From: an uncultured Erysipelotrichaceae bacterium | Lineage (GTDB): Bacteria > Bacillota_I > Bacilli_A > Erysipelotrichales > Erysipelotrichaceae | DNA: 5,967 bases | Assembly (NCBI GenBank): GCA_947175465.1 | Contig: CAMWMY010000086.1 | Location: 1-5,967, forward strand | Direction: 5' to 3' | Position numbers and translations under genes: made by a program | In this document: piece after piece, positions 1 to 5,914 of the stretch | How positions within the stretch are numbered: position 1 is the stretch's first letter | Layout: each line of letters begins with the position of its first letter | The notes under the pieces: generated by a model | Seen by the model: the letters and a program-made list of their open reading frames with translations, nothing else | What the model was told of the DNA's origin: nothing | Databases searched by the model: none

Positions 1-114
1 CCTTTTCATTGTGTTTTATTTTAACATATTCTTTTCTCTAGTGCATATTCTTTTTCTAATAATCAATCCTTTTATTACTTTTCATAAAGTTTTTACTATA
101 AAATAGCGATCACT
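1..114. other. AT-rich flank without a supported gene
   Basis: No open reading frame with a ribosome binding site is visible here. On the minus strand there is an extended -10-like TGTTAAAAT (18-26), downstream of the transporter terminator and pointing out of the window. It lacks a convincing -35, so it could at most be the promoter of a gene lying beyond the left edge. Confidence 0.4.
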
Positions 115-151
115 AAAAAAGACCAATTTCTATTCTATATAGAAATCAGTC
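115..151 (-). terminator. Intrinsic terminator of the EIIB-GPH transporter gene
   Basis: Read on the minus strand, GACTGATTTCTAT pairs with ATAGAAATTGGTC across a 5-nt loop, giving a 13-bp stem with two G-U wobbles, followed directly by six T. On the plus strand the same two positions become C-A mismatches and there is no equally good T-tract, so the signal favours minus-strand transcripts. It lies about 27 bases past the transporter stop codon. Confidence 0.85.
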
Positions 152-177
152 CTTTATACTTATTATCCATTCATTTT

Positions 178-1875
178 TTATTTGTTAGGCATATTTTTTA
201 CTTTTTGAATATGATGTTGTATTTCTTCCATCTTCTCTTTATCTAAAGAATAAAACTTCATAGCTATAATAGAAGCAATCCATCCTAACATTGGTAGTCC
301 AATAAATAACCCCATCGTTACCCAGAAAAGTCCTTCTGTTAGTGGATCGCCTACGTTTGGCATAGCTGTTGTAAATCCAATTGCTGCAACTGAGAAAGAA
401 ACGATAGTTGTTGCAAAAGATGAGATTAATTTATCAATAAAGGAGAATAAAGTCCCCATCATCCCTGGTACGAAGCGACCACTTTTATAAGATTCATAAT
501 CAGCACAATCTGAGATCATTGGAATAACAAAGGCACTTGATACTGACATCACACCTCTTGCTAAAATGTAGACAATTAGGAAAGCAATGGTCATGAACCC
601 TAAGTTATTTAAACGAATTTGAGAAGGATCTCCTAACCAAAATAAGAGGAATAATAAAGTAAACATAACCATGGATAACCATGTCCCACCTACTAAGGCT
701 TTCTTTTGACCTACTTTTTGTGCATATTTCATTCCTAGCCATGTAATAAGCACGGTAGGTAAAATCGTAATGATAGATAAAGATCCACTTAAACCATAAT
801 CGCCAATTACAATTCCAAACAACATAATTCCAACAGTTGCATTGGTACCTGCACTTAAAGCAATTTTATCTGTAGAAGCAGCTACAATTAACATTTGCAA
901 AGGACGATTTCCTTTTAACACTGTCCAGTAATCTTTAAACTTAACTTTAACTGCTTGTTTTCCTAATCCAAAGAATTCTGTACGGTCTTTCGTCCAAATA
1001 CCAATAACAGCTAAGAGTGTTAAAATAGCTGATAAAATAACCATTACAATTACTAATTCTTGATATAAACCTACGTTTGAAAACCCACCTTCATATTTTT
1101 TTACAAGATAATTAGAAACAAAGATAGTAACCCCTGACATTAATACTGCATTATAAATAGCATCGAACAATCCAAATTTTGGTCTTTGTTTTGGATCGTT
1201 TGTCATACAAGCTTGCCCAGCTTTAGTACAAGCTGTTTGACATGTATACCCTAAGATATAGACAGTATAACATCCTATAAAATAAATAAGACGAAGATTT
1301 TCTGGCACTAAATGAAGTGTGAAGAAAATCAATAATGCTGTTACAGCTAAGATAATATTTCCAATCACAATATAAGGACGGAACTTCCCAAACTTACCAT
1401 CTGTTTTATCAATTAAATATCCAACAATCGGATCCGTAAATCCATCAAATATACGCATTGTTGTTAAAACGGTACCAATAATCGTTACTAACAATCCAGC
1501 AACCCCTGTTGCATAATTAGCTACATATCCCATCGCAAACATATAAGCATTTGTAGCCGCATTATTTAAAGCAAAAAATCCTAACCTCCAAGTCGAACAA
1601 GTATTGTATACTTCTTCTCCTTCTTTCATACCTCTAACTCCTAAATTACATAAAGCTTCATATACTTTTTTAACCTTATACCCAATGACAATTTGATATT
1701 CATCATCATTCACAACATCAAGTACCCCTTCCATACTTTTTAGTGTAGCTGTATTGGCTAAAGATACATCTTTTAATTGAAAACGTAGTCTTGTAGCACA
1801 ATGATCAAGTGATTTTATATTATCCTTACCACCTACACCATCTAAAATTTGTTGTGATATCCCTTTATAATTCAT
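178..1875 (-). CDS. GPH-family sugar:cation symporter with N-terminal PTS EIIB domain
   Basis: This 565-residue membrane protein is predicted to import a sugar or glycoside with a cation. Residues 1 to about 80 form a glucose-type PTS EIIB domain: LDHCATRLRF (23-32) carries the phosphorylatable Cys26 and the usual Arg29/Arg31, and QIVIG (61-65) is the typical later strand. A short linker leads at about residue 95 into a complete GPH symporter with roughly 12 hydrophobic segments. It has the family signature DGFTDPIVGYLIDKTDG then KFGKFRPY (144-168), the SDCADYESYKSGR motif (455-467) and the characteristic FYSLDKEK tail (541-548). There is no C-terminal EIIA domain such as LacS carries, and no EIIC domain, so EIIB is present without its normal membrane partner. 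The start is fixed by AGGAGG five bases upstream. The neighbouring GH3 gene shares the same operator/cre cassette, which suggests a glycoside substrate, perhaps containing N-acetylglucosamine. The fold assignment is secure; substrate and EIIB role are inferred. Confidence 0.93.
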   Translation of the reverse strand: MNYKGISQQILDGVGGKDNIKSLDHCATRLRFQLKDVSLANTATLKSMEGVLDVVNDDEYQIVIGYKVKKVYEALCNLGVRGMKEGEEVYNTCSTWRLGFFALNNAATNAYMFAMGYVANYATGVAGLLVTIIGTVLTTMRIFDGFTDPIVGYLIDKTDGKFGKFRPYIVIGNIILAVTALLIFFTLHLVPENLRLIYFIGCYTVYILGYTCQTACTKAGQACMTNDPKQRPKFGLFDAIYNAVLMSGVTIFVSNYLVKKYEGGFSNVGLYQELVIVMVILSAILTLLAVIGIWTKDRTEFFGLGKQAVKVKFKDYWTVLKGNRPLQMLIVAASTDKIALSAGTNATVGIMLFGIVIGDYGLSGSLSIITILPTVLITWLGMKYAQKVGQKKALVGGTWLSMVMFTLLFLLFWLGDPSQIRLNNLGFMTIAFLIVYILARGVMSVSSAFVIPMISDCADYESYKSGRFVPGMMGTLFSFIDKLISSFATTIVSFSVAAIGFTTAMPNVGDPLTEGLFWVTMGLFIGLPMLGWIASIIAMKFYSLDKEKMEEIQHHIQKVKNMPNK

Positions 1876-1880
1876 TGTTT

Positions 1881-1908
1881 CCTCCTTTCACCAATTTCAT
1901 CAAATTGG
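1881..1908 (-). promoter_or_regulatory. Transporter ribosome binding site with an adjacent leader hairpin
   Basis: The minus strand reads AAAGGAGG five bases before ATG, a near-perfect Shine-Dalgarno. About five bases upstream lies a perfect 7-bp stem with a 4-nt loop, CCAATTT-GATG-AAATTGG (1891-1908). No T-tract follows, so it is not a terminator. It could protect the 5' end of the coding message or influence ribosome access. A second possible stem further upstream pairs GAGATG (1918-1923) with CATCTC (1936-1941), and overlapping ATGAAG/CTTCAT repeats offer an alternative pairing. The inverted repeats are visible directly; a role is inference. Confidence 0.5.
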
Positions 1909-1948
1909 CCTTCTTTCGAGATGAAGCACTAGGAGCATCTCTTCATAC

Positions 1949-1962
1949 TGAAAGCGCTACCA
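1949..1962 (-). promoter_or_regulatory. cre box (CcpA site) for the transporter gene
   Basis: On the coding strand TGGTAGCGCTTTCA matches the catabolite-responsive-element core TGNNARCGNWWWCA at every position. It sits just downstream of the predicted transcription start (about +6 to +19), a position where bound CcpA normally represses. The transporter should therefore be shut down when a preferred sugar is available. Confidence 0.8.
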
Positions 1963-1964
1963 CT

Positions 1965-1976
1965 CTTGTATACAAG
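1965..1976. promoter_or_regulatory. Palindromic GntR-type operator of the transporter gene
   Basis: CTTGTATACAAG is a perfect 12-bp palindrome overlapping the end of the -10 hexamer and the predicted start point, where a repressor would block RNA polymerase. From memory, it and its flanks resemble the Bacillus subtilis gluconate operator bound by GntR (ATACTTGTATACAAGTAT); here the outer right arm differs by two bases. No regulator gene lies in the window. Confidence 0.75.
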
Positions 1977-2003
1977 TATAACATGTATGAATACATTAGT
2001 AAA
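1975..2003 (-). promoter_or_regulatory. Sigma-A promoter of the EIIB-GPH transporter gene
   Basis: On the minus strand the -35 is TTTACT (1998-2003), the spacer is exactly 17 bases and the -10 is TATACT (1975-1980). The predicted start is near 1968, giving a leader of about 93 bases. The same hexamers and spacing recur before the GH3 gene, which strengthens the call. Confidence 0.8.
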
Positions 2004-2161
2004 CAATAATTAGCTAAAAATGCACAAAATCGTATTTATATCCTTTTTTTAAGCTTTTTTACCTTGAATACATGCAATATTATGAAAGTCTAAAAAAGTA
2101 GTTTTCTATCTTTACTTCATCTCTTTTAGATTATCTAAATACATCTTCCTGTTATTTCATG

Positions 2162-2205
2162 AAAAAACCATGACTACATCTCTTTTATCAAGATAATAAT
2201 CATGG
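2162..2205 (-). terminator. Intrinsic terminator of the GH3 gene
   Basis: On the minus strand CCATGATTA pairs with TAGTCATGG (9 bp, one G-U), with a small TATC/GATA repeat inside the 20-base loop, followed by six T. It begins about 15 bases after the GH3 stop codon. It separates the GH3 transcript from the transporter gene downstream, consistent with the transporter having its own promoter. Confidence 0.75.
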
Positions 2206-2220
2206 TATATAAAAAGATAA

Positions 2221-3945
2221 TTACAGGCGAGTATCCCATGCCCCACAGAAGGCATCTACACTACTCTCACCTTTAAATTCTGATTTTCCTATCATTTTTT
2301 CCACAACCAATTTAATTGTTTCACGATTATTTGCATATGCATTAATATATGTTGGTACCATTGGTACATCAATCAAATGGAATGGATTTTCTACAGATAC
2401 ACAAACTGTTGGTAGCTCTGTTACATACCACGGAATATCTGGTCCCATTGGCATATTCCAATGAATTCTGCGCTCATTGCTTTGTGAGAAACCACTTACG
2501 TTCACAACTAAAACAACAGCATCATATTTCGCTACAAAGTCTTTAATTGGTTGTGAAGCCAATAATTGTTTTCCATTTAATGCAGAGTTCCAATCTTGTA
2601 CATCTACTTGAAATCCTACTGCTTCCAATTCCGATTTCATAATATCTTCTACAGATTCTCCTGCCATTCCCATTTTTCTCATAATTTCAGGTGTAGAATC
2701 TACACTATACAACATGATACGTTTATGTGTTTCAGGTGTTAATGGTAATTGTTTTTTAGTATTTTTCACTAATGTGATTGCATGATCAGCAATATTTTGC
2801 GCAACCTGTTTATGTTCTTCACATCCAATAACATCCAAGACTTTCTTATCTGGCATTAAAGTACCTTCTTTTTGTTTTTCGTGAAGTTTCATTGATGCTT
2901 TAAATGCTAATACTCTAGTAACTGCTTCATTTAATCTCTCTTCTGTAAGAATACCATTTGCTAGACCAGCTTTCATTGATTCGATATCTTCATCTTTATC
3001 ACGGTAATATAAAATCATATCACAACCACAAGCAATCGCTGTTGGTATAATTAAAGAACGTTTCATTTTTGAAGTTAATCCTACCATGTGTGTAGCATCT
3101 GTCAAAATAAGTCCGTTAAACTTTAACTTTTCACGTAATAATCCTTGTAATAGCTCTTTTGAAAGCGTTGCAGGCATAATATCTTCATCTTTAATACCTG
3201 GAACTAATTTACGAGAATAACTAGGTAATTGGATATGTCCAATCATTACAGAAGGAACACCAGCATCAATCATCCCTTCATACACTTTTCCAAATGTTTG
3301 ATCCCATTCTTCACAATCCATTGTATTAATGGTTGTTACGATATGTTGATCACGCTCATCAAGGCCATCTCCTGGAAAGTGTTTCATACAGCTAGCTACT
3401 CCTGCATCTTTAGCTCCACGCATGTATTCCAAAGACATCTCCAATACTTGATCTGCTTCGCTTGAAAAACAACGATTTGAAATAACACAATTTCGCCAAT
3501 TTTTATTAATGTCTACAATAGGGGCAAAGGTCCAGTTACAACCTACGGCAGCTGCCTCTTTACAACCATAATATCCCATATCATAGGCATATTTTTTATC
3601 TTGTGTAGCACCGATAGCTACAGGAGCTCCAAACATTGTCCCTCCCTTTACAGCACCATTTCCTCCAGCTTCTACATTGGCTGCAATAAGTGCTGGTATT
3701 TTGCTATTCTCTTGGATAATTTTATTTTGCTCATAAAGCTTATCCGCTTCCATATTATTATAACGAAATCCACTCATCCCATATTTCGCAATACGTTCCT
3801 TTACTTCTTCCCCCGTATTGTTCCATAACATATCCATAAATAATTGCCCAATTTTTTCATCCAAAGATAAAGAAGCTAATGTATTCTCTACCCACTGGAT
3901 ATCTGCATCTTTTAAATAAAACGGCTTTCCTTTTAAATCAATCAT
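2221..3945 (-). CDS. Family 3 glycoside hydrolase, beta-N-acetylhexosaminidase (NagZ)-like
   Basis: This 574-residue enzyme has no signal peptide or membrane segment, so it should act in the cytoplasm on an imported glycoside. The N-terminal GH3 barrel spans about residues 25-355. KHFPGDG (188-194) is followed by DQH (199-201), matching the Asp-x-His acid/base dyad of GH3 N-acetylglucosaminidases. LILTDATHM (279-287) supplies the predicted nucleophile Asp283. From about residue 380 a GH3 C-terminal domain follows (DHAITLVKN, 387-395), which short Gram-negative NagZ enzymes lack. Two substrate-loop motifs differ from classical NagZ: VEAGGNG (91-97) in place of EGGRV, and Asp193 where KHFPGHG has His. 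I believe these mark a recognised Firmicutes subgroup, so the exact substrate is open. The start is supported by AGGAGG six bases upstream. It shares its control cassette with the transporter downstream. A phosphorylase activity, known for some GH3 enzymes with this dyad, cannot be excluded. Confidence 0.9.
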   Translation of the reverse strand: MIDLKGKPFYLKDADIQWVENTLASLSLDEKIGQLFMDMLWNNTGEEVKERIAKYGMSGFRYNNMEADKLYEQNKIIQENSKIPALIAANVEAGGNGAVKGGTMFGAPVAIGATQDKKYAYDMGYYGCKEAAAVGCNWTFAPIVDINKNWRNCVISNRCFSSEADQVLEMSLEYMRGAKDAGVASCMKHFPGDGLDERDQHIVTTINTMDCEEWDQTFGKVYEGMIDAGVPSVMIGHIQLPSYSRKLVPGIKDEDIMPATLSKELLQGLLREKLKFNGLILTDATHMVGLTSKMKRSLIIPTAIACGCDMILYYRDKDEDIESMKAGLANGILTEERLNEAVTRVLAFKASMKLHEKQKEGTLMPDKKVLDVIGCEEHKQVAQNIADHAITLVKNTKKQLPLTPETHKRIMLYSVDSTPEIMRKMGMAGESVEDIMKSELEAVGFQVDVQDWNSALNGKQLLASQPIKDFVAKYDAVVLVVNVSGFSQSNERRIHWNMPMGPDIPWYVTELPTVCVSVENPFHLIDVPMVPTYINAYANNRETIKLVVEKMIGKSEFKGESSVDAFCGAWDTRL

Positions 3946-4018
3946 ATAATTCCTCCTTTAATTTTCTGTATAAAATAGAATCCTTGATCGAGAGGATACG
4001 CATGAACTTTCCATATAT

Positions 4019-4032
4019 TGAAAACGCTACCA
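4019..4032 (-). promoter_or_regulatory. cre box (CcpA site) for the GH3 gene
   Basis: The coding strand reads TGGTAGCGTTTTCA, a full match to the core TGNNARCGNWWWCA. It differs by one base from the cre before the transporter and has the same place just after the predicted start point, predicting parallel carbon catabolite repression of both genes. Confidence 0.82.
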
Positions 4033-4034
4033 CT

Positions 4035-4046
4035 CTTGTATACAAG
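4035..4046. promoter_or_regulatory. Palindromic GntR-type operator of the GH3 gene
   Basis: This is a second exact copy of CTTGTATACAAG, again overlapping the -10. Its near edge is 90 bases from the start codon, exactly as at the transporter. The same repressor should therefore bind both promoters. A GntR-family regulator is the best guess from the palindrome type; it is not encoded here. Confidence 0.77.
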
Positions 4047-4073
4047 TATACCATTAAAATATACAATAGTAAA
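4045..4073 (-). promoter_or_regulatory. Sigma-A promoter of the GH3 gene
   Basis: On the minus strand the -35 is TTTACT (4068-4073), the spacer is 17 bases and the -10 is TATACT (4045-4050). The spacer differs in sequence from that of the transporter promoter while hexamers, operator and cre are kept, as expected if those elements are under selection. The predicted start is near 4038. Confidence 0.82.
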
Positions 4074-4113
4074 TGATTAATTAAAAAATTACCGCAAATT
4101 CTATTCCCATAAT

Positions 4114-4150
4114 AAAAAGTTATTCCTTAATAACTAAGAAATAACTTTTT
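4114..4150 (-). terminator. Intrinsic terminator of the HAD phosphatase gene
   Basis: AAAAAGTTATT (4114-4124) pairs with AATAACTTTTT (4140-4150), and CTTA/TAAG extends the stem inside. The single C-A mismatch of the plus strand becomes a G-U pair on the minus strand, giving a 16-bp stem with a 5-nt loop there. The T-rich arm itself supplies the U-tract (TTTTTATTAT). It starts six bases after the phosphatase stop codon and insulates the GH3 promoter from upstream read-through. Confidence 0.85.
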
Positions 4151-4155
4151 AACCT

Positions 4156-5016
4156 CTATTCTTCTTTTTCTAAAAGCTCTAATATTGCCTTCCCTACACC
4201 AGATTCATTATTCGATAGTGCTACATAGTTTGCACATTGTTTTATCTTCTCATTAGCATTTCCCATAGCATAACTATAAACACAACTCTTTAACATCGAT
4301 ATATCATTTTCATTGTCTCCAAAAGCTGCTACTTCTTCCTTTGATAAACCCATAGAAGCTAATGCCCAAGCTAGCATATTTCCTTTTTGTGCATCACCAT
4401 GTGTAATTTCAAGATGATAATTAGTAGAACCTACTACTTGAATATGAGCATGCTTCTTTAAATAAGAGCGTAATTCTTTTATTTTTTCCTCATCATTTGA
4501 GAAAATTTCTACTTTATAAACAGATGGAACAGTACTTAAAAAAGAAGTAATATCTTCTATAGACATATCAGATTGAAAAAAGTTACTTTTTGAAACTATT
4601 TCTTCAATTTCTTCTTCTGTTCGATGATAATGAATTGCTAACCTTTCCCTATACTCCCTCATAGCTCTTTCTAAATCCTTATGTGCGACACCTTTTGTTG
4701 TATATAAGTGATAAACAAGATCTAATTCTTCTAACTTTTCTAAAATCTTCTTAATCATTGTATTTTCTAAAAAAATTTCTTTTTGAATCTTTCCTTTTTC
4801 ATCTATATAAAGAGCACCATTTAATAAAATACATGGACATTGTATTTGAAGAGGCTCGAATAATGGTTGTACACTCTTCCAAGAGCGCCCAGTAGCTACC
4901 ATAAAAACATGCCCTCTATTCAAAACCTCTTTTATAGCTTTTATATTTTTATCTGAAATAACATGATTATCACTTAATAAAGTTCCATCTAAATCTGAAA
5001 CAAATAATTTTACCAT
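4156..5016 (-). CDS. Cof-type HAD-IIB family sugar-phosphate phosphatase
   Basis: A complete 286-residue cytoplasmic hydrolase of the haloacid dehalogenase superfamily, Cof/YidA-like subfamily IIB. All four motifs are present: SDLDGTLL (7-14) with nucleophile Asp8 and acid Asp10; ATGRS (41-45) with Thr42; Lys211 in HGDAQKGNML (206-215); and FGDNENDISML (232-242) with the Mg-binding acids Asp234 and Asp238. The cap domain lies between motifs II and III, as in type IIB. Such enzymes dephosphorylate sugar phosphates, nucleotides or flavin precursors with broad specificity, so the substrate cannot be named. The ribosome binding site is weak: GGGGA (5023-5027) about eight bases before ATG rather than AGGAGG, suggesting modest expression. 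It has its own terminator, so any link with the glycoside genes is positional only. Confidence 0.93.
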   Translation of the reverse strand: MVKLFVSDLDGTLLSDNHVISDKNIKAIKEVLNRGHVFMVATGRSWKSVQPLFEPLQIQCPCILLNGALYIDEKGKIQKEIFLENTMIKKILEKLEELDLVYHLYTTKGVAHKDLERAMREYRERLAIHYHRTEEEIEEIVSKSNFFQSDMSIEDITSFLSTVPSVYKVEIFSNDEEKIKELRSYLKKHAHIQVVGSTNYHLEITHGDAQKGNMLAWALASMGLSKEEVAAFGDNENDISMLKSCVYSYAMGNANEKIKQCANYVALSNNESGVGKAILELLEKEE

Positions 5017-5044
5017 ATCGTTTCCCCATTTCTCTTTTTATTTT

Positions 5045-5053
5045 ATTTTATCA
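5045..5053 (-). promoter_or_regulatory. Possible extended -10 promoter of the HAD gene
   Basis: The minus strand reads TGATAAAAT, an extended -10 (TG-N-TAAAAT). It would start transcription about 22 bases before the ATG. No good -35 stands at 16-18 bases upstream, so the call is weak. It lies in the 140-bp divergent spacer shared with the peroxiredoxin gene. Confidence 0.35.
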
Positions 5054-5124
5054 TTTATTCTGTAAATTCTCTAGCCATATATTTGTAAATAAGAAGCGAA
5101 TTCTTTTTTTATAAATGCAATCTA

Positions 5125-5133
5125 TGTTACAAT
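5125..5133 (+). promoter_or_regulatory. Possible extended -10 promoter of the peroxiredoxin gene
   Basis: TGTTACAAT fits an extended -10 (TG-N-TACAAT); the region 17 bases upstream is only a T-run, so there is no clear -35. Transcription would begin near 5140, leaving a short leader that contains GAGGTG (5146-5151) five bases before the start codon. I see no PerR-type palindrome in the spacer. Confidence 0.5.
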
Positions 5134-5156
5134 TAAAAACGAAATGAGGTGTTTAA

Positions 5157-5618
5157 ATGTTACAAGAAGGAATGAAAGCATATGATTTCACTTTATCTGA
5201 TCAAAATGGAAATCTTATATCTTTAAAAGATTTTCGAGGACAAAAAGTAGTCGTTTATTTTTATCCCAAAGACAATACTCCAGGCTGTAATAAACAAGCT
5301 TGTAAATATCGAGATGAATATGAACAATTCCAAAAACAAAATATTGTAGTCTTAGGCATCAGCAAAGATTCTATTTCATCTCACCAAAAATTTGCGACTA
5401 AATTTTCCTTACCTTTTCCTATTTTATCAGACCCTGAGCTTAAAGCGATTCAAGGATTTGGTGTTTGGAAAGAAAAAAAGCTTTATGGAAAAACTTTTAT
5501 GGGAGTTGTACGATCTAGTTTTTTAATTGATGAAGAAGGTACTATCATAAAAGTAATTGAAAAAGCAAAACCAGATACGAATGCACTAGACATGTTAGCG
5601 TTTATCGAGCAAAAATAA
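5157..5618 (+). CDS. bcp: Bcp-type thiol peroxidase (peroxiredoxin)
   Basis: This 153-residue cytoplasmic enzyme reduces hydrogen peroxide and organic hydroperoxides using thiols, normally recharged by thioredoxin. It covers the full AhpC/TSA domain at the usual Bcp length. PKDNTPGC (37-44) is the active-site PxxxTxxC motif with peroxidatic Cys44. Cys49, five residues on, is the resolving cysteine of the atypical two-cysteine Bcp group. Arg119 in VVRSSFLID (117-125) is the conserved activating arginine. The family often has PGCT, whereas here Asn45 follows the cysteine, a mild variant. The start is set by GAGGTG five bases upstream. The gene is divergent from the HAD phosphatase and is followed by its own hairpin, so it is probably monocistronic. 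The family call is firm; the physiological peroxide is unknown. Confidence 0.94.
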   Translation: MLQEGMKAYDFTLSDQNGNLISLKDFRGQKVVVYFYPKDNTPGCNKQACKYRDEYEQFQKQNIVVLGISKDSISSHQKFATKFSLPFPILSDPELKAIQGFGVWKEKKLYGKTFMGVVRSSFLIDEEGTIIKVIEKAKPDTNALDMLAFIEQK

Positions 5619-5619
5619 G

Positions 5620-5666
5620 GGCTGTAATGCTCATGATCAAATTATAATATCATGAGTACTACAGCC
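5620..5666 (+). terminator. Hairpin terminator after the peroxiredoxin gene
   Basis: GGCTGTA (5620-5626) pairs with TACAGCC (5660-5666) and CTCATGAT (5630-5637) with ATCATGAG (5649-5656), around an 11-base loop, with one A-C mismatch and one G-U between the blocks. The plus-strand tail is only moderately T-rich (TCCTTAATTTTC). On the minus strand the stem is followed by TTATTTTT, so it could also stop transcripts coming from the right. Confidence 0.75.
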
Positions 5667-5914
5667 TCCTTAATTTTCGTATATTCACTTACTATTATAT
5701 GACTTTTTACTTTCTTAACTATTCTTATCTTTCCTTTTCACTTCTAAATACTATTCGCCTATATACTATCTTCTCTATGAAAGCTACTCCTTTTGATACT
5801 TATTACTCAAACTCATTATATTAAAAAATACTCTGTTCATCTCAATATTTATGAAAAGCCTTAAAATAAAAGTAACTATACTTTATCTTTTAGATAATAA
5901 CTCTTATGTAAAAA
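5667..5914. other. Gene-free AT-rich stretch
   Basis: I see no supported gene, RNA or promoter here. The plus strand is rich in C and T. A 41-codon frame at 5699-5824 has no ribosome binding site. A small inverted repeat, TTATCT-TTT-AGATAA (5883-5897), is the only structure that stands out and is unremarkable for such AT-rich DNA. Confidence 0.6.

Noticed and set aside
1809..2009. 66-codon plus-strand frame across the transporter start and its promoter
   Set aside because: It overlaps the EIIB coding start, operator and cre on the other strand, has no ribosome binding site and an unconvincing protein. The similar frame at 3879-4076 covers the other cassette and exists for the same reason.
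2089..2139. TCTAAAA/TTTTAGA and TTTAGA-TTA-TCTAAA inverted repeats between the two sugar genes
   Set aside because: Six to seven A/T-rich pairs with no T-tract or promoter link; expected by chance in DNA this AT-rich.
2168..2205. Riboswitch or small RNA in the spacer between the GH3 and transporter genes
   Set aside because: The structure is explained by the GH3 terminator; no conserved aptamer motif is recognisable and the transporter promoter lies downstream of it in the direction of transcription.
3229..3465. 78-codon plus-strand frame inside the GH3 gene
   Set aside because: It lies fully antisense within a well-conserved enzyme and encodes a low-complexity peptide; the frames at 2349-2546 and 3601-3828 are shadows of the same kind.
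5017..5156. PerR or other redox operator in the divergent spacer
   Set aside because: No TTATAATnATTATAA-like palindrome is present; the AT-runs there are not symmetric.
5699..5824. 41-codon plus-strand frame after the peroxiredoxin gene
   Set aside because: No Shine-Dalgarno precedes the ATG, there is no promoter, and composition is simply that of the CT-rich spacer.
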